Assembly: GCF_030063445.1 (NCBI RefSeq)
Contig: NZ_JASITD010000015.1
Location: forward strand, 1-64,000
DNA from: Hymenobacter sp. H14-R3
GTDB taxonomy: Bacteria > Bacteroidota > Bacteroidia > Cytophagales > Hymenobacteraceae
Direction of reading: 5' to 3'
Length of the DNA stretch: 64,000 nucleotides
The position numbers and the translations under genes were made by a program. Of this stretch, positions 26,688 to 35,706 are shown piece by piece (positions within the stretch are counted from its first letter, which is position 1; every line of letters begins with the position of its first letter). The notes below the pieces were generated by a model that ran no database searches, had not been told where the DNA came from, and saw only the letters and a list, made by a program, of their open reading frames with translations.

Positions 26688-26861
26688 AAGGTAGGAGATG
26701 GCCTAGTGCCAGCTTAGCTTACGCACGGTGGCTACCTGGGTTAGCCGCCTAGCCCGCGCACAAGCAGTAACTTTTGCGGGCCGGGCGCAACGTTGGTTGC
26801 CCGGCCGGCATCGCTTGGCCGCCCTGTTTGCGGCCTTTCTCCTCGTTTATAGCACCCGCAC

Positions 26862-27761
26862 ATGACAGTATTTCGCCATCAGATGGCTGGCGGAGCGGTT
26901 GCGTAGGTAGCGTCTGCCCCGCCCACGGCGGCCGGGCAGGCGCAGTTTGCCGGCTCGCTCACGCCGCAGCTAGTGGCCAAGCAGCTTGCCTTCACCGAAG
27001 GCCCCGCCGTGGACCGCCAGGGTAATATCTTCTTCACCGACCAGCCCAATGATAAAATTTGGAAGTACGACCTCCACGGCCAACTCAGCGTTTTTTTGAG
27101 CCCCGCCGGCCGGTCCAACGGCCTGTATTTTGACAAGCAGGGCAGCCTCATCGCCTGTGCCGACGGCCGAAACCAGCTCTGGGCCATCATGCCCGCCGGT
27201 AAGGAAAAAGTACTGGTAGCCCAGGTGCGAGGCTAGCGCCTCAACAGTACCAACGACGTGTGGGTCAGCCCTAAAGGTGGCCTCTACTTCACCGGCCCCC
27301 ACTATGAGCGCGACTACTGGACCGACCAAAACCGCCCGCCCATTGGCCAGTGTGTGTACTACCTGGCCCCCGGCGCGGCGCAGCCCACTGCCGTCGAAAC
27401 CACCCTGCGCAAGCCCAACGGCCTCATCGGCCCCCCCGACGGCCGCACGCTCTAGGTGGCTGATATTGAGGGCAACAAGACCTTCCACTATCGCATCGGC
27501 CCCAAGGGTAAACTGCTTGATAAACAGTTGTTTGTAGAGCAAGGCTCCGACGGTATGACCCTTGCCGAGCAGGGCAACGTGTACCTCACCGGCCAGGGCG
27601 TCACCATCTACAGCCCCGCCGGCCAGCGCATCGCCCACCTCAATGTGCCCGCCGCCTGGACGGCCAACCTCTGCTTCGGCGGCAAGGATATGCGCACGCT
27701 GTTCGTCACCGCCTCGGAGGCGGTGTTTACGGTGCCCATGTGCGTACGAGGCGTTCGGTAA
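26862..27761 (+). pseudogene. SMP-30/gluconolactonase-like gene with three in-frame TAG
   Basis: One continuous frame of 299 codons that is interrupted only by TAG, at 26904-26906, 27234-27236 and 27453-27455; no frameshift is seen. The product would be a secreted six-bladed propeller lactonase (SMP-30/LRE family). FTEGPAVDRQGNIFFTDQ gives the first metal Glu, GRSNGLYFD follows, then RLNSTNDVWV with the metal Asn after the second TAG, PNGLIGPPDGRTL before the third, and the usual end VFTVPM. The second and third stops replace residues that are normally Lys and Tyr in the family (GKRLN, LYV). Most likely a recent pseudogene. Confidence 0.8.
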
Positions 27762-27779
27762 GTCCTAACTGACTGCCAG

Positions 27780-29582
27780 CTACTTCTGCTTAGCCGCCCA
27801 GGCGTCCATCTTCTTCTCCAGTACGGCCAGCGGCATCACGCCATCTTTCAGCAACTCATCGTGGAAGTCGCTGAGCTTGAACTTGCTACCCAGCTCCTTT
27901 TCGTAGCGGGTGCGCAGCTCCCGAATCTTGAGCGCCCCCGTTTTGTAGCTCAGCGCCTGGCCCGGAATGGCCATGTAGCGCTCAATCTCGGCCGTGGCCC
28001 CGTCTTCGCTGATGGGCTCCTGCGCCATCATGTATTTGATGGCCTCCTCGCGGGTCATGCTGCGCGAGTGCAGGCCGGTGTCTACCACCAGGCGCACGGC
28101 GCGGTGCATCTCGTCGCCGAGCGCGCCCATGTACTGGTAGGGGTCGGTATAGAGGCCGAGTTCCTTGCCCAGGCTCTCGCTGTACAAAGCCCAGCCTTCG
28201 CCCATTGCGCCGTACCAGGCAAATTGCCGAAACTTGGGCAGGCCCTGGTTTTCCTGCTGCAACGACGTCTGGTAGTGGTGCCCCGGAATGGCCTCGTGCA
28301 AAAACAGCGACTCCATGCCCGAGGTGGTGTTAAACGTGGTGGCATCCACAATTGGCACGTAGAAAATGCCCGGCCGCGTGCCATCGGGCGAGCCCGAGTT
28401 ATACTCGGCCGAGGCCGAGGCGGCGCGGAAAGCCTCCGTCTGCCGAATCTCAAACGGCGTTTTGGGCGTGCGCCCAAACATCTTTTTCAGGTTGGGGTCG
28501 ATGGTCGCCTGAATTTTGCGGAACGCGTCCAGCACCTCCGTGGCCGACTTGTAGGGCATGAATTTCTTGTCCGTTTTCAGGTACTGGAAAAACGCCGGCA
28601 GGTCGCCCTTAAAGCCAACCTGGGTTTTCACCTTCTCCATCTCGCCCTTAATGCGGGCCACCTCACTCAGGCCCGTCTGGTAGATTTCGGCGGGTGTGCG
28701 GCTCGTGGTTGTCCAGTAGGCCACGGCGTAGGTATACATAGCCGGCCCACCGGGCACGGCCGCAATGCCGCTCGTGAGGCGCGACTTCGGCAGGTACTCC
28801 GTGGCCAGGAAGTTGCCCAGCTTTTGATAAGTCGGCACCAGCTCGGTCAGAATCGCCTTTTTGTAGGCCGCCGTCAGGCGCGTTTTATCGGCCTCCGAAA
28901 AGCTCTTCGGCAGGGCCGCTATCGGCCCGTAAAACAGCGACTTGGCAGGGTCAGTAACGATAATATCTTTGCCGCGCATCTGTGGTATCATCTTCACCAC
29001 CAAAGCTTTGGGTAATACCACGCCCGCCTTCATGCCCCGCCGGAAGTTGCCGATGGCCGAGTCGGCCCACAGCGTATAGCCGTGCACCCGACCCAGCCAG
29101 TTGTCGTAGTCCTGCACGGTTTTAAACGGCTGGTTGCCCGAGCCCGCGCCGTACTGCCCCAGCGTAATGGGCAGCCCCCAAAACTGCTGAAACGGCAGCA
29201 TCCAGGTGTTCAGCTTCAGGCCGGCCAGGCGCTGCTGCATCTCGTACTGAAAGATGTCGTAGCTTATTTTGTCGTTGTCGTCCAGCGTGTTGCGGTCGTA
29301 TTTCTCCAGCCGCGTCAGGTAGTTCTGGTAAAACGTGCGCAGCGTGTCGCGGTAGGCCTGGGTCTGGTCGTTGGGCAGCTGGTCGTTGAAGCGGTTGTCG
29401 CCCTGGCCGGTGGCGGCCAGCGGGTCGAGGCGCGACTGCTTTTCCCAATACTGCCCAAACAGCCCGCTTAAGTCCTTATTCCCAACATTGGTGCCGGCCG
29501 TGGCCTTGTCTGAAGAAGTGCCCGACTGGCAGCTAGCCAGCCCGAGCGCCGCCGCAACGGCCGCCTGCGCAAAGTATTTCAT
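27780..29582 (-). CDS. DUF885 lipoprotein, putative metallopeptidase
   Basis: A 600-residue protein of the DUF885 family. The N-terminus MKYFAQAAVAAALGLASCQS is a lipoprotein signal with Cys18, so it is anchored in the envelope. The block FLHEAIPGHHYQTSLQQEN near residues 424-442 contains HEAxPGHH, the HExxH-like metal site of the family, and GEGWALYSE follows as the usual downstream block. DUF885 proteins are thought to be zinc carboxypeptidase-like enzymes related to the M2/M32 group. It lies alone, downstream of cyanophycin synthetase on the same strand with a palindrome between. Confidence 0.88.
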   Translation of the reverse strand: MKYFAQAAVAAALGLASCQSGTSSDKATAGTNVGNKDLSGLFGQYWEKQSRLDPLAATGQGDNRFNDQLPNDQTQAYRDTLRTFYQNYLTRLEKYDRNTLDDNDKISYDIFQYEMQQRLAGLKLNTWMLPFQQFWGLPITLGQYGAGSGNQPFKTVQDYDNWLGRVHGYTLWADSAIGNFRRGMKAGVVLPKALVVKMIPQMRGKDIIVTDPAKSLFYGPIAALPKSFSEADKTRLTAAYKKAILTELVPTYQKLGNFLATEYLPKSRLTSGIAAVPGGPAMYTYAVAYWTTTSRTPAEIYQTGLSEVARIKGEMEKVKTQVGFKGDLPAFFQYLKTDKKFMPYKSATEVLDAFRKIQATIDPNLKKMFGRTPKTPFEIRQTEAFRAASASAEYNSGSPDGTRPGIFYVPIVDATTFNTTSGMESLFLHEAIPGHHYQTSLQQENQGLPKFRQFAWYGAMGEGWALYSESLGKELGLYTDPYQYMGALGDEMHRAVRLVVDTGLHSRSMTREEAIKYMMAQEPISEDGATAEIERYMAIPGQALSYKTGALKIRELRTRYEKELGSKFKLSDFHDELLKDGVMPLAVLEKKMDAWAAKQK

Positions 29583-29612
29583 TAATTGAAACGTTGTTGA
29601 TTAAAAAACTTG

Positions 29613-29661
29613 CCTGTTCTTGCGAGCGCATCAAGCAGAATGTTGCGCTCGCAAGAACAGG
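29613..29661. repeat. Intergenic palindrome, family B
   Basis: Perfect 18-base arms, 29613-29630 (CCTGTTCTTGCGAGCGCA) and 29644-29661. It lies 21 bases after the stop of cphA. The core CTTGCGAGCGCA is shared with the larger element at 45892-46011 and the half element at 51047-51064. Confidence 0.8.
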
Positions 29662-29682
29662 TGGCTTTGCTCTTGCCTATGC

Positions 29683-32322
29683 TTATTCTGCTTTCAGGCT
29701 AGCCTCGTACTCGTCGAGCTTCTTGATAACGCCCGCAATGTTCTCGGTCAGCAGCGTGATAACCGCCCCATCGGGCGCCGTGGCCAGCACGTGGTCAATG
29801 GCCTCCAGCTCGTTTTCGATATAGGTAATGGGCAGCTCCGGGTTGTCCAGCCGCAGGCCCCGCGTCATTATCTCGCGCAGAAACTCGGCCGATTTACCGC
29901 GCAAATCGCGGTCCTGCCGCAGAATAACTTCGTCAAACGTGCGGCCCGCAATGCGCGAGAAGCCCAGCGTATCCTCATCGCGGCGGTCGCCCAGGCCCGA
30001 CACCACGCCAATTTTGCGGGTGGCCGTGGTGGCGTTCATAAACTCGGCGTACTTGCCGATGCCCGCCGTGTTGTGGGCGTAATCCACAATCACCTCGAAG
30101 CGCGGAAACTTGTACAGGTTCATACGGCCCGGCGTTTTGGTAGCCGAGGGCACGAACGTGCGGAACGCCGTTTTGATGGCGTCCTTGTCAAAGCCCGCCA
30201 GGTAGCCGGCCAGCGCGGCCGCCAGCGCATTCTCAATATTGAACGTGGCCCGGCCGCCAAACGTAACCGGAAACTCAGCCGCCCGGTCGATACGCAGCTT
30301 GTATGAGTTCTTGTAAATCGTAATGTAGCCTTCCTCGTACACTGCTGCCACGCCGCCGGCCTCCACATGCTCCTGAATGCGCGGATTATGCTCATTCATA
30401 GAGAAATAGGCTACCTTACAGTCGAGGTTACGTCCCATCTCGTACACTAGGCTGTCGTCGGCGTTGAGTACGGCCCAGCCGTGTTTCTGCACCGTGCGGG
30501 GCAGCACGCCCTTCACGGCCGCCATCTCCTCCACGGTGTGAATGTCGCGCATGCCCAGGTGGTCGGCCGCCACGTTGGTTACCACCGCGATGTCGCAGGT
30601 ATGGAAGCCCAGGCCCGAGCGTAGCATGCCGCCGCGCGCGGTTTCGAGCACCGCGTAGTTCACAGTAGGGTCGCGCAGCACAAACTCGGCGCTTTGCCCG
30701 CCCGTGCAGTCGCCCTTTTGTAGCTGAACCCCCTGAATATAAATGCCATCGGTAGTGGTAAAGCCCACCTTATACCCAATGCTGCTCACCAGGTGCGCAA
30801 TGAGGCGCGTGGTGGTCGTTTTACCGTTGGTGCCCGTAATAGCGATAATCGGAATGCGCGTCGCGGCCCCGGCCGGAAACAGCATGTCAATCACCGGCGC
30901 GGCCACGTTGCGGGCCAGCCCTTCAGTAGGCGCAATGTGCATCCGGAAGCCGGGGGCCGCGTTCACCTCAATCACCGCGCCCCGCGTTTCATTCAGCGGA
31001 ATGGCGATGTCGCTGGTTAGCATGTCGATACCACAAATATCGAGGCCCACTATGCCGGCCACGCGCTCGGCTAGCAGCACGTTGTAGGGCGCTACCAGGT
31101 CGGTTACGTCGGTGGCCGTGCCGCCGGTGCTGATGTTGGCCGTGCTCTTGAGATACAAGGTTTGGCCGGCCGGCAGCACCGACTCCAGGCTTAGCTCCTG
31201 GCCCTTCAGAATGTCCAGCGTATGCTGGTCAGCTTTAATGGAGGTGAGTACTTTTTCGTGGCCTACGCCCCGGCGTGGGTCCTCGTTTATTTTGTCAATA
31301 AGCTGCTGCACTGTGAGTTGGCCATCGCCCACTACGGCGGCGGGCGTGCGGCGGGCGGCGGCAATGAGCTTGCCGTTCACCACGAGCAGGCGGTGGTCGT
31401 CGCCCTCCACAAACTGCTCCACAATCACGGCCCGCGAGTATTCCTTGGCAAATTTCAGGCCCTCTACGGCATCCTCCCAGTTCACAATGCGGATGGTGGC
31501 GCCCTTGCCGTGGTTGCCGTTGAGCGGCTTGGTCACGATGGGGAAGCCCAACTCCTCAATGGCGTCGCGCAGGCCGTCTTCCGAGTACACCGTTGTACCG
31601 CGCGGCACCGGCACACCGCCGTCTTCCAGCATGGCCTTGGTGCGGTTCTTATTGCCGGCCACCTCCACGCCCGCGTGCGAGGTGAGGTTGGTCGTAGTAG
31701 CCCAGATGCGACGTTGGTTTACGCCGTAGCCGAGTTGAATAATATTGCTGTTTTTCAGCTGGATGTACGGAATGTTGCGCGAGGCGGCCTCGGCCACGAT
31801 GCTCCAGGTGCTGGGCCCGAAAAACTCCTCTTCCCGAATGTCGTGCAGCTCGTCAATCACGGGCTTGAGGCTGAATTCCTCGCCTTTGCACAGGGCCTCT
31901 ACCAGTTCTACGGCGGCCTGGGCAGCGTAGCGCCCGGCCCGCTCTTCCTGGTAGGCAAATACCACGTATTCGACGCCTTCTTCACGGGCGGGGTAGCTCT
32001 TGCCCCAGAATACTGGCATGCCGGCCAGGCGTTGCAGCTCCAGCGCCACATGCTGCACTACGTGGCCCAGCGGCTCGCCATCGGCCAATTGCTCCTGGGT
32101 GAGTGGCGGGTGCTTGGCCAGCTGCTTGCTGGTGGGGAGGCTTTGCGCGTGCGGCTGCCCAATCTCGGGCAGCAAAGCCGTCAGCCGCTCGCCAAACCCA
32201 TTAATGGTATTGCTCCACTCGCCGGCAAGTTCTTGTAAATCAACTTTGCATACAATCAGTCGGTAGTGCTTCACCGACCAGTAGCTCGGCCCGCGCATGG
32301 TGCGGAGGTCAATAATCTTCAT
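29683..32322 (-). CDS. cphA: Cyanophycin synthetase
   Basis: A 879-residue CphA, which polymerises Asp and Arg with ATP into the storage peptide cyanophycin in the cytoplasm. The N-terminal domain (to about 160) is followed by an ATP-grasp domain (about 220-480, with FPIVTKPLNGNHGKGATIRI) that adds Asp to the chain. Then comes a Mur-ligase-like domain with the P-loop ITGTNGKTTTTRL near 495 that adds Arg. ATG at 32322 (MKIIDLRTMRGPSYWS) is the family's usual start. Length is normal. No cyanophycinase or isoaspartyl dipeptidase gene lies in the window, unlike the usual arrangement. Confidence 0.93.
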   Translation of the reverse strand: MKIIDLRTMRGPSYWSVKHYRLIVCKVDLQELAGEWSNTINGFGERLTALLPEIGQPHAQSLPTSKQLAKHPPLTQEQLADGEPLGHVVQHVALELQRLAGMPVFWGKSYPAREEGVEYVVFAYQEERAGRYAAQAAVELVEALCKGEEFSLKPVIDELHDIREEEFFGPSTWSIVAEAASRNIPYIQLKNSNIIQLGYGVNQRRIWATTTNLTSHAGVEVAGNKNRTKAMLEDGGVPVPRGTTVYSEDGLRDAIEELGFPIVTKPLNGNHGKGATIRIVNWEDAVEGLKFAKEYSRAVIVEQFVEGDDHRLLVVNGKLIAAARRTPAAVVGDGQLTVQQLIDKINEDPRRGVGHEKVLTSIKADQHTLDILKGQELSLESVLPAGQTLYLKSTANISTGGTATDVTDLVAPYNVLLAERVAGIVGLDICGIDMLTSDIAIPLNETRGAVIEVNAAPGFRMHIAPTEGLARNVAAPVIDMLFPAGAATRIPIIAITGTNGKTTTTRLIAHLVSSIGYKVGFTTTDGIYIQGVQLQKGDCTGGQSAEFVLRDPTVNYAVLETARGGMLRSGLGFHTCDIAVVTNVAADHLGMRDIHTVEEMAAVKGVLPRTVQKHGWAVLNADDSLVYEMGRNLDCKVAYFSMNEHNPRIQEHVEAGGVAAVYEEGYITIYKNSYKLRIDRAAEFPVTFGGRATFNIENALAAALAGYLAGFDKDAIKTAFRTFVPSATKTPGRMNLYKFPRFEVIVDYAHNTAGIGKYAEFMNATTATRKIGVVSGLGDRRDEDTLGFSRIAGRTFDEVILRQDRDLRGKSAEFLREIMTRGLRLDNPELPITYIENELEAIDHVLATAPDGAVITLLTENIAGVIKKLDEYEASLKAE

Positions 32323-32420
32323 ATAGCCAAAACGGGGGTAAGCCGCCGGCCCTGCCAGCGGTATAGCAATGTAGGCAGCGCCGGGCTTACTTCGTGCTTT
32401 TACGGTAAACTGGCTACGAA

Positions 32421-32458
32421 AAAGCCCCCACACTTCAGAAAGAAGCAGCGGGGGCTTT
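32421..32458 (-). terminator. Terminator after tRNA-Cys
   Basis: AAAGCCCCC (32421-32429) pairs with GGGGGCTTT (32450-32458); on the minus strand a T-run (TTTTTCG) follows. It lies directly 3' of tRNA-Cys and separates it from cphA. Confidence 0.8.
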
Positions 32459-32460
32459 AG

Positions 32461-32531
32461 AGGTAACGGGCGGATTCGAACCGCCGTAGGAGGTTTTGCA
32501 GACCTCTACCTAGCCGCTCGGTCACGTTACC
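32461..32531 (-). tRNA. tRNA-Cys (GCA)
   Basis: A 71-base tRNA folds on the minus strand: acceptor stem GGTAACG/CGTTACC, D arm ACC-GGT, anticodon stem GAGGT/ACCTC around the loop CTGCAAA (anticodon GCA), T arm GGCGG-TTCGAAT-CCGCC, and discriminator U, which is the identity base of Cys tRNA. CCA is not encoded. A consensus promoter and a terminator flank it, so it is an independent unit. Confidence 0.95.
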
Positions 32532-32543
32532 GGCTTGGGGGCA

Positions 32544-32574
32544 CAAAGGTACGAAAAAAGCCGGTATTGCCAAA
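32544..32574 (-). promoter_or_regulatory. Consensus promoter of tRNA-Cys
   Basis: On the minus strand TTTG (32574-32571), exactly 19 bases, then TACCTTTG (32551-32544). This is a perfect match to the Bacteroidota sigma-A promoter TTTG-N19-TAnnTTTG. The tRNA 5' end lies 13 bases downstream. Confidence 0.8.
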
Positions 32575-32584
32575 TCTAACGCGC

Positions 32585-32616
32585 ACAAAAAAGCCCCAAC
32601 CTTGCGGTTGGGGCTT
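32585..32616 (-). terminator. Terminator of rpsA
   Basis: AAGCCCCAACC (32591-32601) pairs perfectly with GGTTGGGGCTT (32606-32616). On the minus strand it ends in a run of six T. It is 26 bases after the rpsA stop. Confidence 0.88.
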
Positions 32617-32641
32617 CCTGTTTTACCCTACTGGGGTTGCA

Positions 32642-34531
32642 CTAGGAAATCTCAGCGTTGTCGGGCGAGGGGCCAGCCAGGGGCACCTCGGCATCAACGC
32701 GGGCCTTCAGGCGGTCCTCAGCAGTCTGGCGCTCGGCACCAGCAAGCTGGTCACGCAGGGCGCTCAGGGCGTCGAGGTCGCCGAGGGTGTTCTTGTCGGC
32801 CGGCTTCTTGAGGTCGCTCAGTTTGCCTTCACCCTGGCTCTGGCCAGCGTTGGGCGACTTCTTCGCGAACTTCGAGTTGGTCGACTTGTTGCTTTCGTCC
32901 TCTTTGTTGTACACCGCGGTGTGCGAGAGCACAATGCGACGGTCATCTTTCGAGAACTCGGTAACGCGGAAGTCCAACTGCTCGCCGTTTTCGGCGTTCG
33001 AGCCATCTTCCTTCACCAAGCCTTTGGGGTAGGCGAAGCCCTCGATGCCGTAAGGCAATTCGAGTACTGCGCCACGGTCCGACTTCTCGGTGATGGTAGC
33101 CTTGTGTACCGAGCCAGTGGTGAACACCGTCTGGAAGGTATCCCAGGGGTTTTCCTCCAACTGCTTCACGCCCAGGGCGAGGCGACGGGCCGACATATCC
33201 AGCTCGAGTACTACTACGTCGAGTTTGTCGCCAACCTTTACCACTTCCGAAGGGTGCTTCACTTTCTTGGTCCACGACAGGTCCGATACGTGCACGAGGC
33301 CGTCCACACCTTCTTCCAGTTCTACGAACAGGCCGAAGTTGGTCAGGTTACGCACGGCACCGCTGTGCTTGGTGCCCACGGCAAACTTCTCAGCGAAGTC
33401 ACTACGCGTCCACGGGTCCTCGGTCAGTTGCTTGATACCCAGGCTCATCTTACGGTCTTCACGGTCGAGGGTCAGTACAACTGCCTCCACGATGTCGCCC
33501 TGCTTGATAAAATCCTGCGGGTTGCGCAGGTGCTGGCTCCAGCTCATTTCCGATACGTGAATCAGGCCTTCCACGCCCGGTACCACTTCCATGAAGGCGC
33601 CGTAGTCGGCCACGTTCACGATGCGGCCCTGCACACGCGAGCCTGGACCGAGGTCGGCCGGCAGCGAGTCCCATGGGTGAGGCGTGAGTTGCTTCAAGCC
33701 CAGCGAGATACGCTTCTTGGCCTCGTCGAAGTCCAACACAACCACGTTGAGTTTCTGGTCGAGCTGCAATGCCTCGCTCGGGTGAGCGATGCGGCCCCAC
33801 GAAATATCCGTGATGTGCAGCAGACCATCGACACCGCCGAGGTCGATGAACACGCCGAAGTTGGTCATGTTCTTGATGTTGCCTTCCAGAATCTGGCCTT
33901 TTTCGAGGTTGTTGAGGATGGCTTCGCGCTGCTGCTCCAAGTCCTTCTCAATCAGGACTTTGTGCGACACCACCACGTTGTCGAATGCGGCGTTGATTTT
34001 CACCACTTTCACTTCCATGCGGCGACCCACATAGATGTCGAAATCGCGGATAGGCTTCACGTCGATTTGCGAGCCGGGGAGGAAGGCTTCTACGCCATCC
34101 ATCTCCATGATGAGGCCGCCTTTGGTGCGGCGCTTCACCACGCCTTCCAGCACGGTATCATTCTCCAGGGCCGCGTAAATCGCGTTCCAGGCCTGCTTGA
34201 TTTTAGCTTTTTTACGGCTCAAGATGAGCTGGCCGTTGGCATCCTCCTGGTCTTCGATGAACACGTCCACCTCGTCGCCAACCTTGAGGTCGGGCAGGTC
34301 ACGGAATTCGCTCAGGGGTACGAGGCCGTCCGATTTGAAGCCAATATTGAGGATAACATCGCGGTCGGTCATGCCCACCACGGTGCCTTTAATTACCTCT
34401 TCCTCCTGAACGGTGGTGAGGGTATCGCTGTACATTTTTTCCAGCTCAGCACGCTGGTCGGCGTTGTAGTTACCACCAAAGCCGCTGGCATCGACATTGT
34501 CCCAGTCGAAATCGTCAATCAATTCTGCCAT
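32642..34531 (-). CDS. rpsA: 30S ribosomal protein S1
   Basis: A 629-residue S1 protein that binds mRNA at the 30S platform and helps initiation. Successive S1 OB-fold repeats can be read, each ending in patterns such as GVFIDLGGVDGLLHITDISW, GAFMEVVPGVEGLIHVSEMSW and GLFVELEEGVDGLVHVSDLSW. The first repeats (GTVVGMTDRDVILNIGFKSDG near residue 46) are the diverged ribosome-binding ones. A charged tail rich in Lys, Ser and Asp follows the last repeat. The ATG at 34531 (MAELIDDFDWDN) is the natural start; the upstream open frame is the 5' leader. S1 is central in Bacteroidota, which lack strong Shine-Dalgarno sites. Confidence 0.95.
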   Translation of the reverse strand: MAELIDDFDWDNVDASGFGGNYNADQRAELEKMYSDTLTTVQEEEVIKGTVVGMTDRDVILNIGFKSDGLVPLSEFRDLPDLKVGDEVDVFIEDQEDANGQLILSRKKAKIKQAWNAIYAALENDTVLEGVVKRRTKGGLIMEMDGVEAFLPGSQIDVKPIRDFDIYVGRRMEVKVVKINAAFDNVVVSHKVLIEKDLEQQREAILNNLEKGQILEGNIKNMTNFGVFIDLGGVDGLLHITDISWGRIAHPSEALQLDQKLNVVVLDFDEAKKRISLGLKQLTPHPWDSLPADLGPGSRVQGRIVNVADYGAFMEVVPGVEGLIHVSEMSWSQHLRNPQDFIKQGDIVEAVVLTLDREDRKMSLGIKQLTEDPWTRSDFAEKFAVGTKHSGAVRNLTNFGLFVELEEGVDGLVHVSDLSWTKKVKHPSEVVKVGDKLDVVVLELDMSARRLALGVKQLEENPWDTFQTVFTTGSVHKATITEKSDRGAVLELPYGIEGFAYPKGLVKEDGSNAENGEQLDFRVTEFSKDDRRIVLSHTAVYNKEDESNKSTNSKFAKKSPNAGQSQGEGKLSDLKKPADKNTLGDLDALSALRDQLAGAERQTAEDRLKARVDAEVPLAGPSPDNAEIS

Positions 34532-34643
34532 GTAATAGCAGGTTCCTAAACTACTGAACGCCACCGCCGGAACCCAGGGCGAAGCGCATTTTGAGTTGGT
34601 TCCGAAGGGGGTAAGCCCCCGGCCTGCCGCCTTGACAGGGCCG

Positions 34644-34651
34644 CAAAGGTA
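34644..34651 (-). promoter_or_regulatory. -7 element of the rpsA promoter
   Basis: TACCTTTG on the minus strand, the Bacteroidota -7 consensus, 113 bases before the rpsA start. No clear TTTG lies 19 bases upstream. The long GC-rich leader can fold (GGGGGC next to GCCCCC-like stretches), which could matter for S1 autoregulation. Confidence 0.5.
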
Positions 34652-34658
34652 CGGGTTT

Positions 34659-35292
34659 TCAGGTGGGTTTGCTAACATCCGTTATAGGCTGTTCGCTTTT
34701 GTTCCACTTCGCCCAGTAGGTACGGGCTATCTGGTTGAAATAGCCACACATAATTCTGTCAGCCGCTTCCAAACGGTTAGCATGAGTAGCTACTAAGTCT
34801 TTCTCATTCAGCGGAAGTTGAATCTCAGCTAGCAGCTTGCGAATGTACTTTCTGGCTATCACTGGCTCGAAATGGCCTTTCATTTTGCGAATAACTTCTA
34901 TGCAAGACCAAGTAACTTCGTCGAACCCTACTCTTGTTAGGAGCAAATCAACAATCTGCGGTAAATAGGCAGTACAGTCATACATTATGCTTATCTAAGG
35001 GCCATATAAAATTGCTTCTATAGGTCTCGTTCTGGGGGTCGGCCGCAGCTTTTAGTAATGGTCGAATAACTCGCGGGTCTTTTGTTGTACCCAAAGCTTC
35101 AGCAATGAAGTGCTTCGATGCTTGTTGGGTTACCGAGCTGAGGAGTTTAATTAGCTCAGAGACTGCCTTCTCTGGTGATTTTGCAAGTATAGCTTGGGTA
35201 GCTATAAGCTCGATACTCAAAACAGAGCCCGGTTCTTTTCCTTTCAGCATTTTGCGCAGTTGCTCTCGATTGGAAAGACGTTGTTTGCTCAT
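34659..35292 (-). pseudogene. HEAT-repeat protein split in two frames
   Basis: Two frames of 104 and 108 codons (35292-34978 and 34985-34659) overlap by 8 bases and read like one protein of about 210 residues. The first begins MSKQRLSNREQLRKMLKG and has HEAT-like helices (IAEALGTTKDPRVIRPLLKA), then ends YRSNFIWPLDKHN-V-stop. The second continues directly with YDCTAYLPQIVDLLLTRVGF. Bacteroidota have single HEAT-repeat proteins joining just these two blocks. One extra base at 34980-34984 explains the break. Two coupled genes (ATGTATGA overlap) is the alternative. Function unknown. Confidence 0.55.
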
Positions 35293-35706
35293 CTACTGAA
35301 TAATACTTGATATTCCCAAAAACTCCGCTGCCGATACCACCCGCACCTGTGGAAAGCCGGCCGTTCGTAGTTCAGCAAAATGGCGGTCGTTGCTGACCAA
35401 GTAGTTAACTTGCCCAGCCACGTAGGCATCTACAAAATTCTGGTCGTCGGGGTCGGGGAAGGGTAGGCGCTAGTTGTAACGCACTTCGTGGCGGCTCACG
35501 TTGCGGAGGTTGCCCAAGGCTGCCAACACATTTTGGGCCAATGTGGGGTGGTGCGCTGGGCGATAATTTCTTCGTATTCCAGCAGGATGCCGGTACTGAC
35601 GACTAACGTAAGACGCTGACGCATAATAGCATCAAAGATTGGCCGGAAGGCCGTCTGCCGACCGATGCTGGTTAGCAGCAGCGTTGGTATCTAAAACGAC
35701 CCTCAT
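35293..35706 (-). pseudogene. PIN-domain toxin (PIN_3/COG1569 type), broken
   Basis: From ATG at 35706 the start MRVVLDTN, with the first catalytic Asp, is in one frame. The sequence then shifts to SIGRQTAFRPIFDAIMRQRL and VVSTGILLEYEEIIAQ, shifts again to LAQNVLAALGNLRNV, meets a TAG in place of a codon before RLPFPDPDDQNFVDAYVAG, and ends NYLVSNDRHFAELRTAGF. These are the ordered motifs of a PIN RNase toxin, including the acidic DPDDQNF and SNDRHF blocks, but at least two frameshifts and one stop make it dead. It follows and overlaps the antitoxin gene. Confidence 0.8.

Noticed and set aside
26862-27761. Pyrrolysine or selenocysteine reading of the three-TAG gene
   Set aside because: Pyrrolysine systems are not known in Bacteroidota, selenocysteine uses TGA, and several genes of this window end with TAG; simple decay is more likely, though suppression is worth excluding.
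32567-34549. Plus-strand frame of 660 codons opposite rpsA
   Set aside because: Antisense shadow of a highly conserved S1 gene in GC-rich DNA; its sequence has no recognisable domain and no start or promoter.
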